A stretch of 64,000 nt of DNA, from the NCBI GenBank assembly GCA_965203265.1, contig CBDBBV010000002.1, positions 1,240,001 to 1,304,000 of the forward strand. The letters run 5' to 3'. The stretch comes from JAHRAW01 sp965203265. GTDB lineage: Bacteria > Pseudomonadota > Gammaproteobacteria > Arenicellales > Poriferihabitantaceae. Each line of letters opens with the position of its first letter. Positions within the stretch are counted from its first letter, which is position 1. Below, piece by piece: positions 45,965 through 56,388 of this stretch. The notes below the pieces were generated by a model. The model ran no database searches. It saw nothing but the letters and a program-made list of their open reading frames with translations, and was not told where the DNA came from. The position numbers and the translations under genes were made by a program.

Positions 45965-48900
45965 GTTGTCCTAGCATCACCTATTCCTGAATGTTAGACT
46001 GCTGCCCGCTGGCGCGGATGCGCACGGCGAGTTGTCCTAGCATCACCTATTCCTGAATGTTAGACTGGCGCGGCACGCGCGGAACAGCGCAACGCAGTTG
46101 TCCTAGCATCACCTATTCCTGAATGTTAGACTGCGGAGAAGTCGCGGCGCATCGGCATATCGGTTGTCCTAGCATCACCTATTCCTGAATGTTAGACTGC
46201 CGCCCTTGTCGATAATGGCGTTTCCCGTGTTGTCCTAGCATCACCTATTCCTGAATGTTAGACTGTCGGGAAATTCTATCTGGCTAGCCAGCAAGTTGTC
46301 CTAGCATCACCTATTCCTGAATGTTAGACTGTAGGTGTTCATCTGTTGTTCCGCATTGCCGTTGTCCTAGCATCACCTATTCCTGAATGTTAGACTGCGC
46401 GTTTCGTACGGGATTGGGAGATGATAGTTGTCCTAGCATCACCTATTCCTGAATGTTAGACTTGCGGCGTTGGCGGAGCGGATTTTGCAGTCGTTGTCCT
46501 AGCATCACCTATTCCTGAATGTTAGACTGCAACGCCGCCGAGGAAGTCAGCCGCACCAGTTGTCCTAGCATCACCTATTCCTGAATGTTAGACTGTGGCC
46601 GACCACAACAGCCGCGCTGGGCGGGTTGTCCTAGCATCACCTATTCCTGAATGTTAGACTTGGGACGAGATACATGAGGTATCCGTATTAGTTGTCCTAG
46701 CATCACCTATTCCTGAATGTTAGACTATTAGGCCAGATACCAATTACCGCAACAATGTTGTCCTAGCATCACCTATTCCTGAATGTTAGACTTCTGCTCG
46801 CTCAAAGCGTTCTTTGCGAGCTGTTGTCCTAGCATCACCTATTCCTGAATGTTAGACTGCGCACACCCTTACCGCGTGAACGGCGTCTGTTGTCCTAGCA
46901 TCACCTATTCCTGAATGTTAGACTCAACCAACAAGAAACAATAGCACCAGAAGCGTTGTCCTAGCATCACCTATTCCTGAATGTTAGACTCTCATGTCGT
47001 GTACGGGACCCAGTGCTACGGTTGTCCTAGCATCACCTATTCCTGAATGTTAGACTGCCAGCGACCAGCGACCGCGCACCGGCGACGTTGTCCTAGCATC
47101 ACCTATTCCTGAATGTTAGACTTATCCGGCTTTTCACTTGACACGCTGAGCAGTTGTCCTAGCATCACCTATTCCTGAATGTTAGACTCGGATCATGTTG
47201 AAGAGTGGACTATTGGTAGTTGTCCTAGCATCACCTATTCCTGAATGTTAGACTAGACCTTTTTGTGCGTCGGCCACGAGGGTCGTTGTCCTAGCATCAC
47301 CTATTCCTGAATGTTAGACTCTTGATTTCAAGCGGGAGCCTATCCTGTATGTTGTCCTAGCATCACCTATTCCTGAATGTTAGACTTATGCAGGCAAGAA
47401 TGGTTATTGGTCTGCAGTTGTCCTAGCATCACCTATTCCTGAATGTTAGACTTGTGTCCAGCCGAAAGGCTTTCGATTACTTGTTGTCCTAGCATCACCT
47501 ATTCCTGAATGTTAGACTAAAACAGAGCTCGACATCTACGAAGACGAAGTTGTCCTAGCATCACCTATTCCTGAATGTTAGACTCATTGCCGCGCTGACC
47601 CACGATCTCAACCGGTTGTCCTAGCATCACCTATTCCTGAATGTTAGACTATTCGCGCGCCAGCGCGCAATAAGCGGGCTGTTGTCCTAGCATCACCTAT
47701 TCCTGAATGTTAGACTTTCCAGCGTAAAAAGATCTGCGCGGAAACCGTTGTCCTAGCATCACCTATTCCTGAATGTTAGACTGTTCGGCAAAGCCGTTAT
47801 AACAATTTTGATGGTTGTCCTAGCATCACCTATTCCTGAATGTTAGACTCGATCCGGCAATATGCGGGTATTCCACCTTGTTGTCCTAGCATCACCTATT
47901 CCTGAATGTTAGACTATTACTTCGCGCCCCCCGCGCGGGCGGTTAGTTGTCCTAGCATCACCTATTCCTGAATGTTAGACTGGAGTGAGGTGTGTGTAGT
48001 CGATGGCGCCGGTTGTCCTAGCATCACCTATTCCTGAATGTTAGACTCATCGATTGTGAGGGAAATATATCCATACCGTTGTCCTAGCATCACCTATTCC
48101 TGAATGTTAGACTCATCGATTGTGAGGGAAATATATCCATACCGTTGTCCTAGCATCACCTATTCCTGAATGTTAGACTCGCGTTGCAATAAACGAGGGG
48201 CTCGACTTCGTTGTCCTAGCATCACCTATTCCTGAATGTTAGACTTCGGCGGGGCGCCACCGGCGGGCAGGCGCAGTTGTCCTAGCATCACCTATTCCTG
48301 AATGTTAGACTGACGGTGGTGACGGTGCCCGTGTCTTGTTCGTTGTCCTAGCATCACCTATTCCTGAATGTTAGACTTAAAATTGCCCCGCCCGTTGTAG
48401 CCTTTCGGTTGTCCTAGCATCACCTATTCCTGAATGTTAGACTGCAGGCCCTCGATACGAAATCGGGCGGCTTGTTGTCCTAGCATCACCTATTCCTGAA
48501 TGTTAGACTAAAGTGTGAAATGAACACATTCGACAGAATGTTGTCCTAGCATCACCTATTCCTGAATGTTAGACTCGCCGGCGTCCAAGTGAGCTAGCAG
48601 GCGGTGTTGTCCTAGCATCACCTATTCCTGAATGTTAGACTGCCGAAGGGTAACGGTGTGTGAACAACCCCGTTGTCCTAGCATCACCTATTCCTGAATG
48701 TTAGACTCCGGCGGGGGGGCAACCGCTGGGAGGATTTGTTGTCCTAGCATCACCTATTCCTGAATGTTAGACTATCAGTTTCGGCGGATAGGGCCGCTGG
48801 CTCGTTGTCCTAGCATCACCTATTCCTGAATGTTAGACTGAACGGGTTTGCGTACCCGGCGCCCGACAAGTTGTCCTAGCATCACCTATTCCTGAATGTT

Positions 48901-50754
48901 AGACTCTTCACGGCACGGGGGTATGAAGTCTCGATGTTGTCCTAGCATCACCTATTCCTGAATGTTAGACTGCGGGCTACCTGATCAGCAAAGCGGTCGG
49001 AGTTGTCCTAGCATCACCTATTCCTGAATGTTAGACTTGCGCGATGATCACGTCGTGCAGCGCCATGGTTGTCCTAGCATCACCTATTCCTGAATGTTAG
49101 ACTAATGGATGTTTCGGCCAGCCGGCATGTGGCGTTGTCCTAGCATCACCTATTCCTGAATGTTAGACTATCATCGCGTCCTGCCCCGCCGCCGCCTCTG
49201 TTGTCCTAGCATCACCTATTCCTGAATGTTAGACTTCTTGCGCTTGCCAGTACTCGATAACATTGGTTGTCCTAGCATCACCTATTCCTGAATGTTAGAC
49301 TTTGGTGTCAGCAGGATGCGATCGGCTCCAAGTTGTCCTAGCATCACCTATTCCTGAATGTTAGACTGGCAGCGGACACCCACCCATTTTGGCAGTAGTT
49401 GTCCTAGCATCACCTATTCCTGAATGTTAGACTAAACTGTCATCGCTAGGCATCCCTTGTAATGTTGTCCTAGCATCACCTATTCCTGAATGTTAGACTG
49501 CTTTCGGGAACTTCGGATACTATGTTGTTGTTGTCCTAGCATCACCTATTCCTGAATGTTAGACTCGCGGCGGCGGTCTCTGTGATTGAAACCCAGTTGT
49601 CCTAGCATCACCTATTCCTGAATGTTAGACTTAGTTAACCGGATTGCTGCCGCCAAGCAATGTTGTCCTAGCATCACCTATTCCTGAATGTTAGACTCGC
49701 TTGTCGGCGCAAGGCGGGGCGGGTTTAGTTGTCCTAGCATCACCTATTCCTGAATGTTAGACTCCAAATGGCTCGACACCAGCACCGACTCTAGTTGTCC
49801 TAGCATCACCTATTCCTGAATGTTAGACTCCAAACTTATCATCATCTAACAAATCCGCCGTTGTCCTAGCATCACCTATTCCTGAATGTTAGACTTGCTA
49901 GGTACGCAAGGGGTTCGATGCGTGCGTTGTCCTAGCATCACCTATTCCTGAATGTTAGACTCAAATCGCAATCGGCGCTTGGTTATCATCAGTTGTCCTA
50001 GCATCACCTATTCCTGAATGTTAGACTATTAGACGGCTTGGATAATAGGGTTGGTTCGTTGTCCTAGCATCACCTATTCCTGAATGTTAGACTACTTCTT
50101 CCGCTGTAAAAGATATTTCGATAGTTGTCCTAGCATCACCTATTCCTGAATGTTAGACTTTCATGCGAGTTTTGGAATCATCCTGCGCAGTTGTCCTAGC
50201 ATCACCTATTCCTGAATGTTAGACTCTCGACATCCACGGGATAGCCTTCTGCCTGTGTTGTCCTAGCATCACCTATTCCTGAATGTTAGACTGCCGCGCG
50301 AGGTCGAGTTGCCTACGCAGTAGTTGTCCTAGCATCACCTATTCCTGAATGTTAGACTTTCTTGTACTCGTTGTTCGCCGCGTACATCGTTGTCCTAGCA
50401 TCACCTATTCCTGAATGTTAGACTCTTCCGCCAGCGCTCGACGAGCGAGGGGAGGTTGTCCTAGCATCACCTATTCCTGAATGTTAGACTTGACCGCAAT
50501 ATCCATGCTGTCGCCGGCGAGTTGTCCTAGCATCACCTATTCCTGAATGTTAGACTCACGGCGCCAATCGAGAACCTGGCGCACGGGTTGTCCTAGCATC
50601 ACCTATTCCTGAATGTTAGACTAGTGCCTGAATTTCCTTGCGCGTCTGATCAGTTGTCCTAGCATCACCTATTCCTGAATGTTAGACTGACGACTCGATG
50701 GAAAACAATACCGGATGCGTTGTCCTAGCATCACCTATTCCTGAATGTTAGACT
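45965..50754 (+). CRISPR. type II-C CRISPR array, 73 repeats and 72 spacers
   Basis: The 36-base repeat starts GTTGTCCTAG and ends GAATGTTAGACT. I followed every unit: 73 repeats, with no variant seen, and 72 spacers, of which 70 are 30 bases and two are 31 (47783-47813 and 50226-50256). Spacers 32 and 33 are identical. The strand is set by the tracrRNA anti-repeat, which pairs only with plus-strand repeat RNA. The last nine bases of the repeat, TGTTAGACT, fit an extended -10 element (TGnTAnnnT), as in the Neisseria II-C repeat, so each repeat may start its own crRNA. The leader end is unclear. Confidence 0.98.
48048..48143. repeat. duplicated spacer unit (spacers 32 and 33)
   Basis: The 30-base spacer beginning CATCGATTGTGAGG occurs twice in succession (48048-48077 and 48114-48143), separated by a normal repeat. 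This is best explained by recombination or slippage that copied one spacer-repeat unit. Confidence 0.95.
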
Positions 50755-50783
50755 AGGATTCAAGCAAGTAATTGTTTTTATTG

Positions 50784-50815
50784 GAGGTTTCCCTCGCAGA
50801 CCGCAGGGAAACCTC
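50784..50815. terminator. hairpin between cas2 and the array
   Basis: GAGGTTTCCCT (50784-50794) and AGGGAAACCTC (50805-50815) form a perfect 11-base stem with a ten-base loop. It touches the cas2 stop codon and lies 30 bases after the last repeat, where cas and crRNA transcripts meet. Neither side has a proper T run, so it may be a bidirectional terminator or a block to read-through. Confidence 0.6.
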
Positions 50816-51154
50816 TCAAAACAACCGCAGTTGCAGGGGTTTTCCGTCATTTTCCACGCGCTTTTTCGCATAAAAACGGCGCATATTCGCAAATTGTTTG
50901 TCGGTTATGGTCAATATGTCCACTTTCCCGCCGGGTGGCAATTTCTGCTGAACCCTGTTTCCCACTGTTTCCGCTTTCTCGCCGGAAACGCAGTATTTCA
51001 AATAAACCGAGAACTGAGCCATTTCGAAGCCGATATCCAGTAAGTGGTTGCGGAATTTTGTTGCCTGTTTTCTTTCTTTTTCCGTACCGACCGGCAAATC
51101 GAACATCACATAAAGCCACATGATTCGGTACGGGCTTAGATGTACGCGGCCCAT
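50816..51154 (-). CDS. cas2: CRISPR-associated Cas2
   Basis: Cas2 is the structural partner of Cas1 in spacer integration. The 112-residue product has the ferredoxin-fold opening RIMWLYVMFDLPVGTEKERKQA, and QFSVYLKYC and VDILTITDKQF of the type II family. The ATG shares bases with the cas1 stop (TGATG); a GTG one codon earlier is less likely. It is the last gene of the cas operon. Confidence 0.95.
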   Translation of the reverse strand: MGRVHLSPYRIMWLYVMFDLPVGTEKERKQATKFRNHLLDIGFEMAQFSVYLKYCVSGEKAETVGNRVQQKLPPGGKVDILTITDKQFANMRRFYAKKRVENDGKPLQLRLF

Positions 51155-52065
51155 CACATCACCGCCGAAATATCAAGCGGGTATGGCATGGCGGGAGTCA
51201 GGAAATCGCCCTGCTCTCCCTGGCAGTAATTGGCGAAGGATCGGCATATTCTGACGGCCGCCAACGACAGGGGCGAAAATTCATCGGCTATCGGCAGACG
51301 CAGCGTAATCACCGCCGCCAGTGTCGCTTTGTTTTCCGGAGTCAATTCCCGGTATCTCTCCGAACCGCCATACCACAGCATATAGTCGGCAATCGGTCGG
51401 AACGGCTCGATCAAATCATCAACCAGATTGAACGGGTTCTGCGGATTTTTGTGGTGCACGCTGAAACTAGGATGCAATCCGGCGCCACTAACGCCCCGCG
51501 CGACGCAGGAACGGATCAGCGCATAACTGTAATTGAGCGCGGCGTTTAGCCCATCCGCATCGGGGTTGCGGCGAAAATCGGGGCCAAAAAGATGTTGCCA
51601 ATAAATTCTGGCGGCCTGAGCCTCGCAGTTGTCGGGGTCGCCCGAACGGGTTTTTTCAATCAGTCGCAACAATGGGCGATTATTTTTCCCCGCCCGTTCC
51701 AGCACTTCGGCTTGGTTTCCAATCTTGGCTCTGACGATCCGCTGCCAAGCGCGTTTGCGACGGGGTTCGGATAATTTGATCTGGGCGCGCATGATTTGAA
51801 ATTGCCGCCCATAACCGCGAATGGGAAGCGTGATACTGCTCGGCAAATAATTCTTTCCACAAATGACGAGTGGAATGTTTTGCCGGCATAGATGATCAAT
51901 CAAGACAGTTGAAATCAAACTACCGGGAACGGAAACGATCACAGCGGCAATGTCATCAAGGGATACCTTTCCTGCGGACTCTCCCTCATGTCGAACCTCC
52001 AAGAAACCACGGGATTTATTGAGCACATAACCGGGTTGGGTGATTTCGACGATTTGTCCTCTCAT
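51154..52065 (-). CDS. cas1: CRISPR-associated Cas1 integrase
   Basis: Cas1 inserts new spacers. The 303-residue type II protein has an N-terminal beta domain (GQIVEITQPGYVL, SRGFLEV) and a helical catalytic domain with E148 (CEAQAARIYWQHLFG), His in FSVHHKN (204/205) and the acidic pair in NLVDDLIEPFRP (216-220). It begins ten bases after the cas9 stop. Confidence 0.96.
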   Translation of the reverse strand: MRGQIVEITQPGYVLNKSRGFLEVRHEGESAGKVSLDDIAAVIVSVPGSLISTVLIDHLCRQNIPLVICGKNYLPSSITLPIRGYGRQFQIMRAQIKLSEPRRKRAWQRIVRAKIGNQAEVLERAGKNNRPLLRLIEKTRSGDPDNCEAQAARIYWQHLFGPDFRRNPDADGLNAALNYSYALIRSCVARGVSGAGLHPSFSVHHKNPQNPFNLVDDLIEPFRPIADYMLWYGGSERYRELTPENKATLAAVITLRLPIADEFSPLSLAAVRICRSFANYCQGEQGDFLTPAMPYPLDISAVM

Positions 52066-52075
52066 GGGAAGACTT

Positions 52076-55000
52076 TTATTTCTTGCGGCGCGGTCGGCGG
52101 CGGTTCTCGTAAGAGACCAGTCCGGTCGGGCTGATGTGGACTTTGCGGGGGGAGAGTGCTTTTAGTGCATTGGGTGTTTTGCGGAAATATTGAAAGAGAT
52201 TTTCTCTGTCTCTATTTCTAGCATCCACATTTGCCTCATTATGAGGAGCAAAAATTAAATCATTTTCACTAATTCTTTGAGTTCTCATGATCTTTCTTTC
52301 TCCTTTCAGCTCAATTTCGATACAATCATTGATTTGCAAACGCATAATCAACTTGGCGCATGGATGGGGTCTATGACTATCCCCCATTTTGAAATTCGGT
52401 TGATTAGCATCATACCGAGAAATGACAACACCTTCCCACTGGTTGAATTTTTTATGATTCTCTGGATATTCATAAATTTCCATACCCCAATTACTGTCGC
52501 CTTTATAAGCCTTGTAAACCTTTCCATCCCTATCACTTATCGGGATCACGCTCAACATCTCGGTTCGGCGCAATTTGCGTATCTTATTTTTTTTTGCATA
52601 CTCAACGACACCTACGCTACCTTTTTCTCCAGATTCTTCCGCCGCATCAAAGGCTTTGAGAAATTCTTCTCGTAAATGAGGGGAGCGGATAGCATCCACT
52701 TGTTCTCTCTTGGTAAATTTCTCTACAGGCCAGCGTACAACAACTTTATATCTGTCTTTTTCATCTGGCCCCGAAACAATGCCGTAAGCCGTGTCATTGT
52801 GAAGTTGCCCATCCGTTGTTTTGATGCGTTTCCCATTCTCCGTACCATAGTGCAATTTTTTTCGTCTCGGCTTGTGCGATACGACAATGCCCCGCACTGT
52901 TTCCATCGCCTCAGCTCGAAAATTGTCCCAGGGATCGATCGGACTTTTGCCGTCAATACCCCTTTCAAACAAGCGATCTAGTTCAAGGGATTCGGCCCGG
53001 CCAGCCGCAGTTGATACCTTTTGTAGCATAGAACGAGTTGTCATGCCGACAACAATGGCATCGACTGCATGGTGGCGATGGTCATCGCGATTTTTCTTTC
53101 CCGGCGCATCCTCGAAGTCAGCATGATCTCGCAAAATAGTGTTCAAACCCCAATGGCCGCGCAACAAGGCGGTCAAACGCCCGGTTATCACATCAATCTT
53201 TTGAAATGGGCAGATATTTTCCAGATATTCCCGCGTCAACCTGCCGATATAGCGGGTATCATTCAGGTGGCGCGCGAGGAAATTTTCTTGCCCCCAAAGA
53301 CATATATTCCTCGCATCTTTCTGGAAACGATCCTGCTTGTTTTTAGGAAATTTTTCGGAGCGCTTAAAAATTTCATCCCAGTCATACTTACCCGAACTAG
53401 TCCCAAAAGCCTCAAACGGTGTTCTCTCGCCTTTTTCGCGGTTGGCTTGCCGTGTACAGACAACCTTGTTGGCTCTACTATCATCCAGACTCTCGCTGAA
53501 TGGAATCAGATGATCGATCTCGATCTCGCCGCTGAACAAATCTGCAATACCGATTTTCTTCCCCGAGAAAGGACAACAACGCCCATTGGGATCGTCTTTG
53601 TCCAGTTCTTCCCACAAGAGTAGGCGAAGACGGTTGTCACGATTCCTACTTTGTCCCAACTCCCGAAGTTTTTCGTCCAATCGCTCATTTTGTTTCTGGT
53701 TTTCACTCTGCTCCTTCTCGATTTCCTTACGCTTTTCCGCACCGGCAGGCAAATCTCTACCCAGCTCGACGGAAATTGAATCAGGGTGCCCATAGCGACA
53801 AATCAATTCATTGACGACTTGACGAATCTGATTCAATGCAATATGCACGGTCGGATTGGTAACGCCTCCGTAAAACTTCAAATCATCATGCGCGTCCTCG
53901 GGATTCCGTGCACCGGGAATAATATGCCGGCCATCCTGAAATGCCTGCCCATAATAAGGCAATTTCTCTCGTAATTTTCCATCCCGAGCGCGAGTGTAGG
54001 GATTGGAAAAATCTTCGTTTTCTTCGGCAACGACCTGCACTGCATCGGATTGAATCAGATAATTTTCTTTCATTTTTTGCGTCAACAACCTCGCTGCTCC
54101 CAAAGACAAACTGGCGGCACCATCTTCAAGCAGAGCAGTCATGCAGTTCTTTGCGGCATAATCGGACAGACCATATTCCCGCTGTAAGTCTTCGCAAACT
54201 TTTTCATCATCGAGTTCATCACCCAAGATGACTGAAATAAATTCATCCTGTTTTTCCACCGACCAACCATGCCACTTCTCCTTACCTACGCAATCTTCAT
54301 CCTGCATGAGTCTCGAGGTCAAATTACCGTGAAACCCGTTCCGCTTGGGACCTTCAAAATTGAACACGAAATCACCTTCGATAATCTCCCTTTTTTTCAG
54401 TATATTTTTCATCTTGCTCCAACGAACCAAACCATCCTTGGTTGTAACTTTTTCCAATAAATCCATAATTTCATCACGAGCATCCGGATAATCGATCAAC
54501 CGATATTTCTTGCGACTGGTCGTCCATTCCAAATTGTTGACTTCCTGATACATGCGATAGCGCTGAAAACTCGGCATAGCGCGGAAAGTACGCTTTTCAT
54601 CTGGCATATACGCGCAATTTCCCAATTCCTGCGGTTTCAATGGGCGCTGAAAGAAAATAGCATTACGAATTCTTGTACGAACCGTATCGGTCAGCAAATC
54701 GGGATGGTGGCACGCCTGCGCTTTCCAGATTTTGTCGAACTCATCCTCATACATTTCACGCTGTGGATAGACCTCATACAGTTTGCCGTTTTCCCCCGCA
54801 CCGCGCCGAGCGCGGGTAGACTTCTTGGCTTGCTGACGTTTCCACAAGAAAGCACCGTAAGTCAGCGTCTTGTCCACCGCTAGTTTCCGCAAAGCCTGTG
54901 TACGAGCTTCCGCCTCTTGCTCCCGTGCTTTCTTCTTCTCCTGTCTGGAAAGTGCTTTGTATTCATCCGCAGGTAACCGCGCACCGATCAAATCCATCTC

Positions 55001-55465
55001 TTCCAACAACAGCCGCACCGAATCGGAAATCGCCGTGCCGGTTGCTTCCTCACTCCGATCCTTGCGATTACTCTTGAAACCACGCCTTTGATTGAGATGA
55101 AACAAGGCACGCCCGATGTGGTGTGCCGTCAGTTTTTCGGTCAACGCCGTGGCGCGCAATTTCAGCGGATTCAGTTCCTGCAGCGCCTTCATCTCCTCCG
55201 CGTTCTCAGGCAGCAACCCTGCCTTTTGCAATTCCGCGACCAGAAATCTCTGTCGCTGCTGGAACCGATCCCTGCGCCGCCGAGCGGAGCGCGCCGCGCG
55301 CCGATCCGCCTTCAGCGTGGCCTGCGATTTCACATCCCGCCCATCGGAAAAAATGCGAGCACCGGCCGCCTCGATACGGCAGGGCTGCTTCTCCCGATCC
55401 AACGCCAGAACACTCCATCCGAGCGAATTCGTGCCGACATCCAGTCCAAAGCGATATAGGGGCAT
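52076..55465 (-). CDS. cas9: Cas9 endonuclease, type II-C
   Basis: An RNA-guided double-strand DNA nuclease. The 1129 residues and the absence of csn2 or cas4 in the operon fit subtype II-C. Order of domains: RuvC-I (D9 in FGLDVGTNSLGWSV), Arg-rich bridge helix (about 52-80), recognition lobe (about 81-540), RuvC-II (E567 in SVELGRDL), HNH (D651-H652 in EIDHLIPFS, N666), RuvC-III (H799 and D802 in HHAVDAIVV), and a C-terminal PAM-interacting region with DGQLHNDTAYGI. All catalytic residues are intact. The ATG has GGAG nine bases upstream. Confidence 0.97.
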   Translation of the reverse strand: MPLYRFGLDVGTNSLGWSVLALDREKQPCRIEAAGARIFSDGRDVKSQATLKADRRAARSARRRRDRFQQRQRFLVAELQKAGLLPENAEEMKALQELNPLKLRATALTEKLTAHHIGRALFHLNQRRGFKSNRKDRSEEATGTAISDSVRLLLEEMDLIGARLPADEYKALSRQEKKKAREQEAEARTQALRKLAVDKTLTYGAFLWKRQQAKKSTRARRGAGENGKLYEVYPQREMYEDEFDKIWKAQACHHPDLLTDTVRTRIRNAIFFQRPLKPQELGNCAYMPDEKRTFRAMPSFQRYRMYQEVNNLEWTTSRKKYRLIDYPDARDEIMDLLEKVTTKDGLVRWSKMKNILKKREIIEGDFVFNFEGPKRNGFHGNLTSRLMQDEDCVGKEKWHGWSVEKQDEFISVILGDELDDEKVCEDLQREYGLSDYAAKNCMTALLEDGAASLSLGAARLLTQKMKENYLIQSDAVQVVAEENEDFSNPYTRARDGKLREKLPYYGQAFQDGRHIIPGARNPEDAHDDLKFYGGVTNPTVHIALNQIRQVVNELICRYGHPDSISVELGRDLPAGAEKRKEIEKEQSENQKQNERLDEKLRELGQSRNRDNRLRLLLWEELDKDDPNGRCCPFSGKKIGIADLFSGEIEIDHLIPFSESLDDSRANKVVCTRQANREKGERTPFEAFGTSSGKYDWDEIFKRSEKFPKNKQDRFQKDARNICLWGQENFLARHLNDTRYIGRLTREYLENICPFQKIDVITGRLTALLRGHWGLNTILRDHADFEDAPGKKNRDDHRHHAVDAIVVGMTTRSMLQKVSTAAGRAESLELDRLFERGIDGKSPIDPWDNFRAEAMETVRGIVVSHKPRRKKLHYGTENGKRIKTTDGQLHNDTAYGIVSGPDEKDRYKVVVRWPVEKFTKREQVDAIRSPHLREEFLKAFDAAEESGEKGSVGVVEYAKKNKIRKLRRTEMLSVIPISDRDGKVYKAYKGDSNWGMEIYEYPENHKKFNQWEGVVISRYDANQPNFKMGDSHRPHPCAKLIMRLQINDCIEIELKGERKIMRTQRISENDLIFAPHNEANVDARNRDRENLFQYFRKTPNALKALSPRKVHISPTGLVSYENRRRPRRKK

Positions 55466-55485
55466 GACAAATTTCTCCGTGACTA

Positions 55486-55517
55486 TTGACTTTTACTCAG
55501 AAATGCCTATATTAGCA
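55486..55517. promoter_or_regulatory. overlapping divergent promoters of tracrRNA and cas9
   Basis: Plus strand: TTGACT (55486-55491), 16 bases, TATATT (55508-55513), a near-consensus sigma70 promoter that would start tracrRNA near 55520. Minus strand: TGCTAATAT (55517-55509) is an extended -10 that would start cas9 mRNA near 55502. The two -10 elements overlap by five bases, so the two transcripts probably compete for polymerase. Confidence 0.7.
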
Positions 55518-55519
55518 CG

Positions 55520-55627
55520 GGCTAGTAGCATTCAGGAATAGGTGATTCTCCTAGGATTAACAAGTGAGAATTCACAACATTCGAACAGCGACCGGGGAGC
55601 CGTTCACGGCTGTCAGGTCGCTGTTTT
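55520..55627 (+). ncRNA. tracrRNA of the type II-C system
   Basis: The anti-repeat runs from about 55526 to 55561. Bases 55530-55546 are perfectly complementary to the centre of the repeat (17 bases), and CTAGGA and a final AAC pair with the repeat's 5' part around a 4-versus-1 base bulge, as in other Cas9 guides. Then follow a small hairpin (GTGA/TCAC, 55564-55575) and a large one, AACAGCGACC (55584-55593) with GGTCGCTGTT (55616-55625), containing an inner AGCCG/CGGCT stem and ending in TTTT, a Rho-independent terminator. A promoter lies upstream. Length is about 108 bases. Confidence 0.92.
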
Positions 55628-55668
55628 GCATCCCACTATTTCTCCTCCTCCCCCTTCCCCACCCCAAC

Positions 55669-56388
55669 ATGACCCGCCATATCCTCCTAGCGGATGACGA
55701 CCGCGTATTGTCGAACCTGCTCCGGCAGTATTTCGAAGGCGAGGGTTTTTCGGTATCGCAAGTTTTCGATGGCGCTGAAGCGGTGTCCATAGCTACCGAG
55801 CAAGTTTTCGACATCATCGTCGTGGATGTGATGATGCCGGTTATGGACGGCTTTGAAACCCTGCGTGCCCTGCGCAGGATCAACGACACGCCGGTCATCA
55901 TGCTGACCGCCAGAGGCGCGGACATCGACCGCATAGTCGGCCTCGAGATGGGTGCCGATGACTACCTGCCCAAACCGTGCAATCCGCGCGAACTGCTGGC
56001 GCGCATCAAGGCCATCTGGCGCCGCGCGGATTCGGCTCGCCGGGTGCCCTCCGAAACCGACGAGCCGCCGCTGACCGCGGGTGGCTTGGCGTTGGCGTCG
56101 GCGACTCGGCAAGCGCGCGTGAACGGCGAGGAAATCGCCCTCACCAGCACCGAATTCAGCGTGCTGGAATTCCTCATGCGTCATCGGGGGAAGTTGGTCG
56201 GCAAATCCGTGCTGTCGCAGGATGCGCTCGGGCGCAAACTGGGGCCCTTCGACCGCAGTCTCGACATGCACATCAGCCACCTGCGCAAGAAACTCGAACG
56301 CGCGCAATGCTCAGTCGCCATCAAAACCGTTCGCGGCCACGGCTTCATGCTGTGTGTATTCCCCGACGATCAGGGCGCGGATGCGTAA
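55669..56388 (+). CDS. OmpR-family response regulator (CpxR-like)
   Basis: A 239-residue regulator. The receiver domain has the acidic pocket DDD (9-11), phospho-acceptor D53 in VVDVMMPVMDG, and K102 in PKPCNPREL; the winged-helix output domain follows (LTSTEFSVLEFLMRH, FDRSLDMHISHLRKKL, VRGHGFML). I start at MTRHILLADDD; an earlier in-frame GTG lies inside the tracrRNA. It overlaps the kinase gene by eight bases. A CpxR-like role is inferred from the CpxP-like gene downstream. Confidence 0.93.
   Translation: MTRHILLADDDRVLSNLLRQYFEGEGFSVSQVFDGAEAVSIATEQVFDIIVVDVMMPVMDGFETLRALRRINDTPVIMLTARGADIDRIVGLEMGADDYLPKPCNPRELLARIKAIWRRADSARRVPSETDEPPLTAGGLALASATRQARVNGEEIALTSTEFSVLEFLMRHRGKLVGKSVLSQDALGRKLGPFDRSLDMHISHLRKKLERAQCSVAIKTVRGHGFMLCVFPDDQGADA

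Noticed and set aside
45965..50754. Minus-strand transcription of the array, continuing the cas operon
   Set aside because: The anti-repeat in the tracrRNA pairs only with plus-strand repeat RNA, and the hairpin at 50784-50815 separates the operon from the array.
55564..55668. A GTG start for the response regulator at 55564
   Set aside because: It lies within the tracrRNA, and the receiver domain begins at the ATG at 55669.
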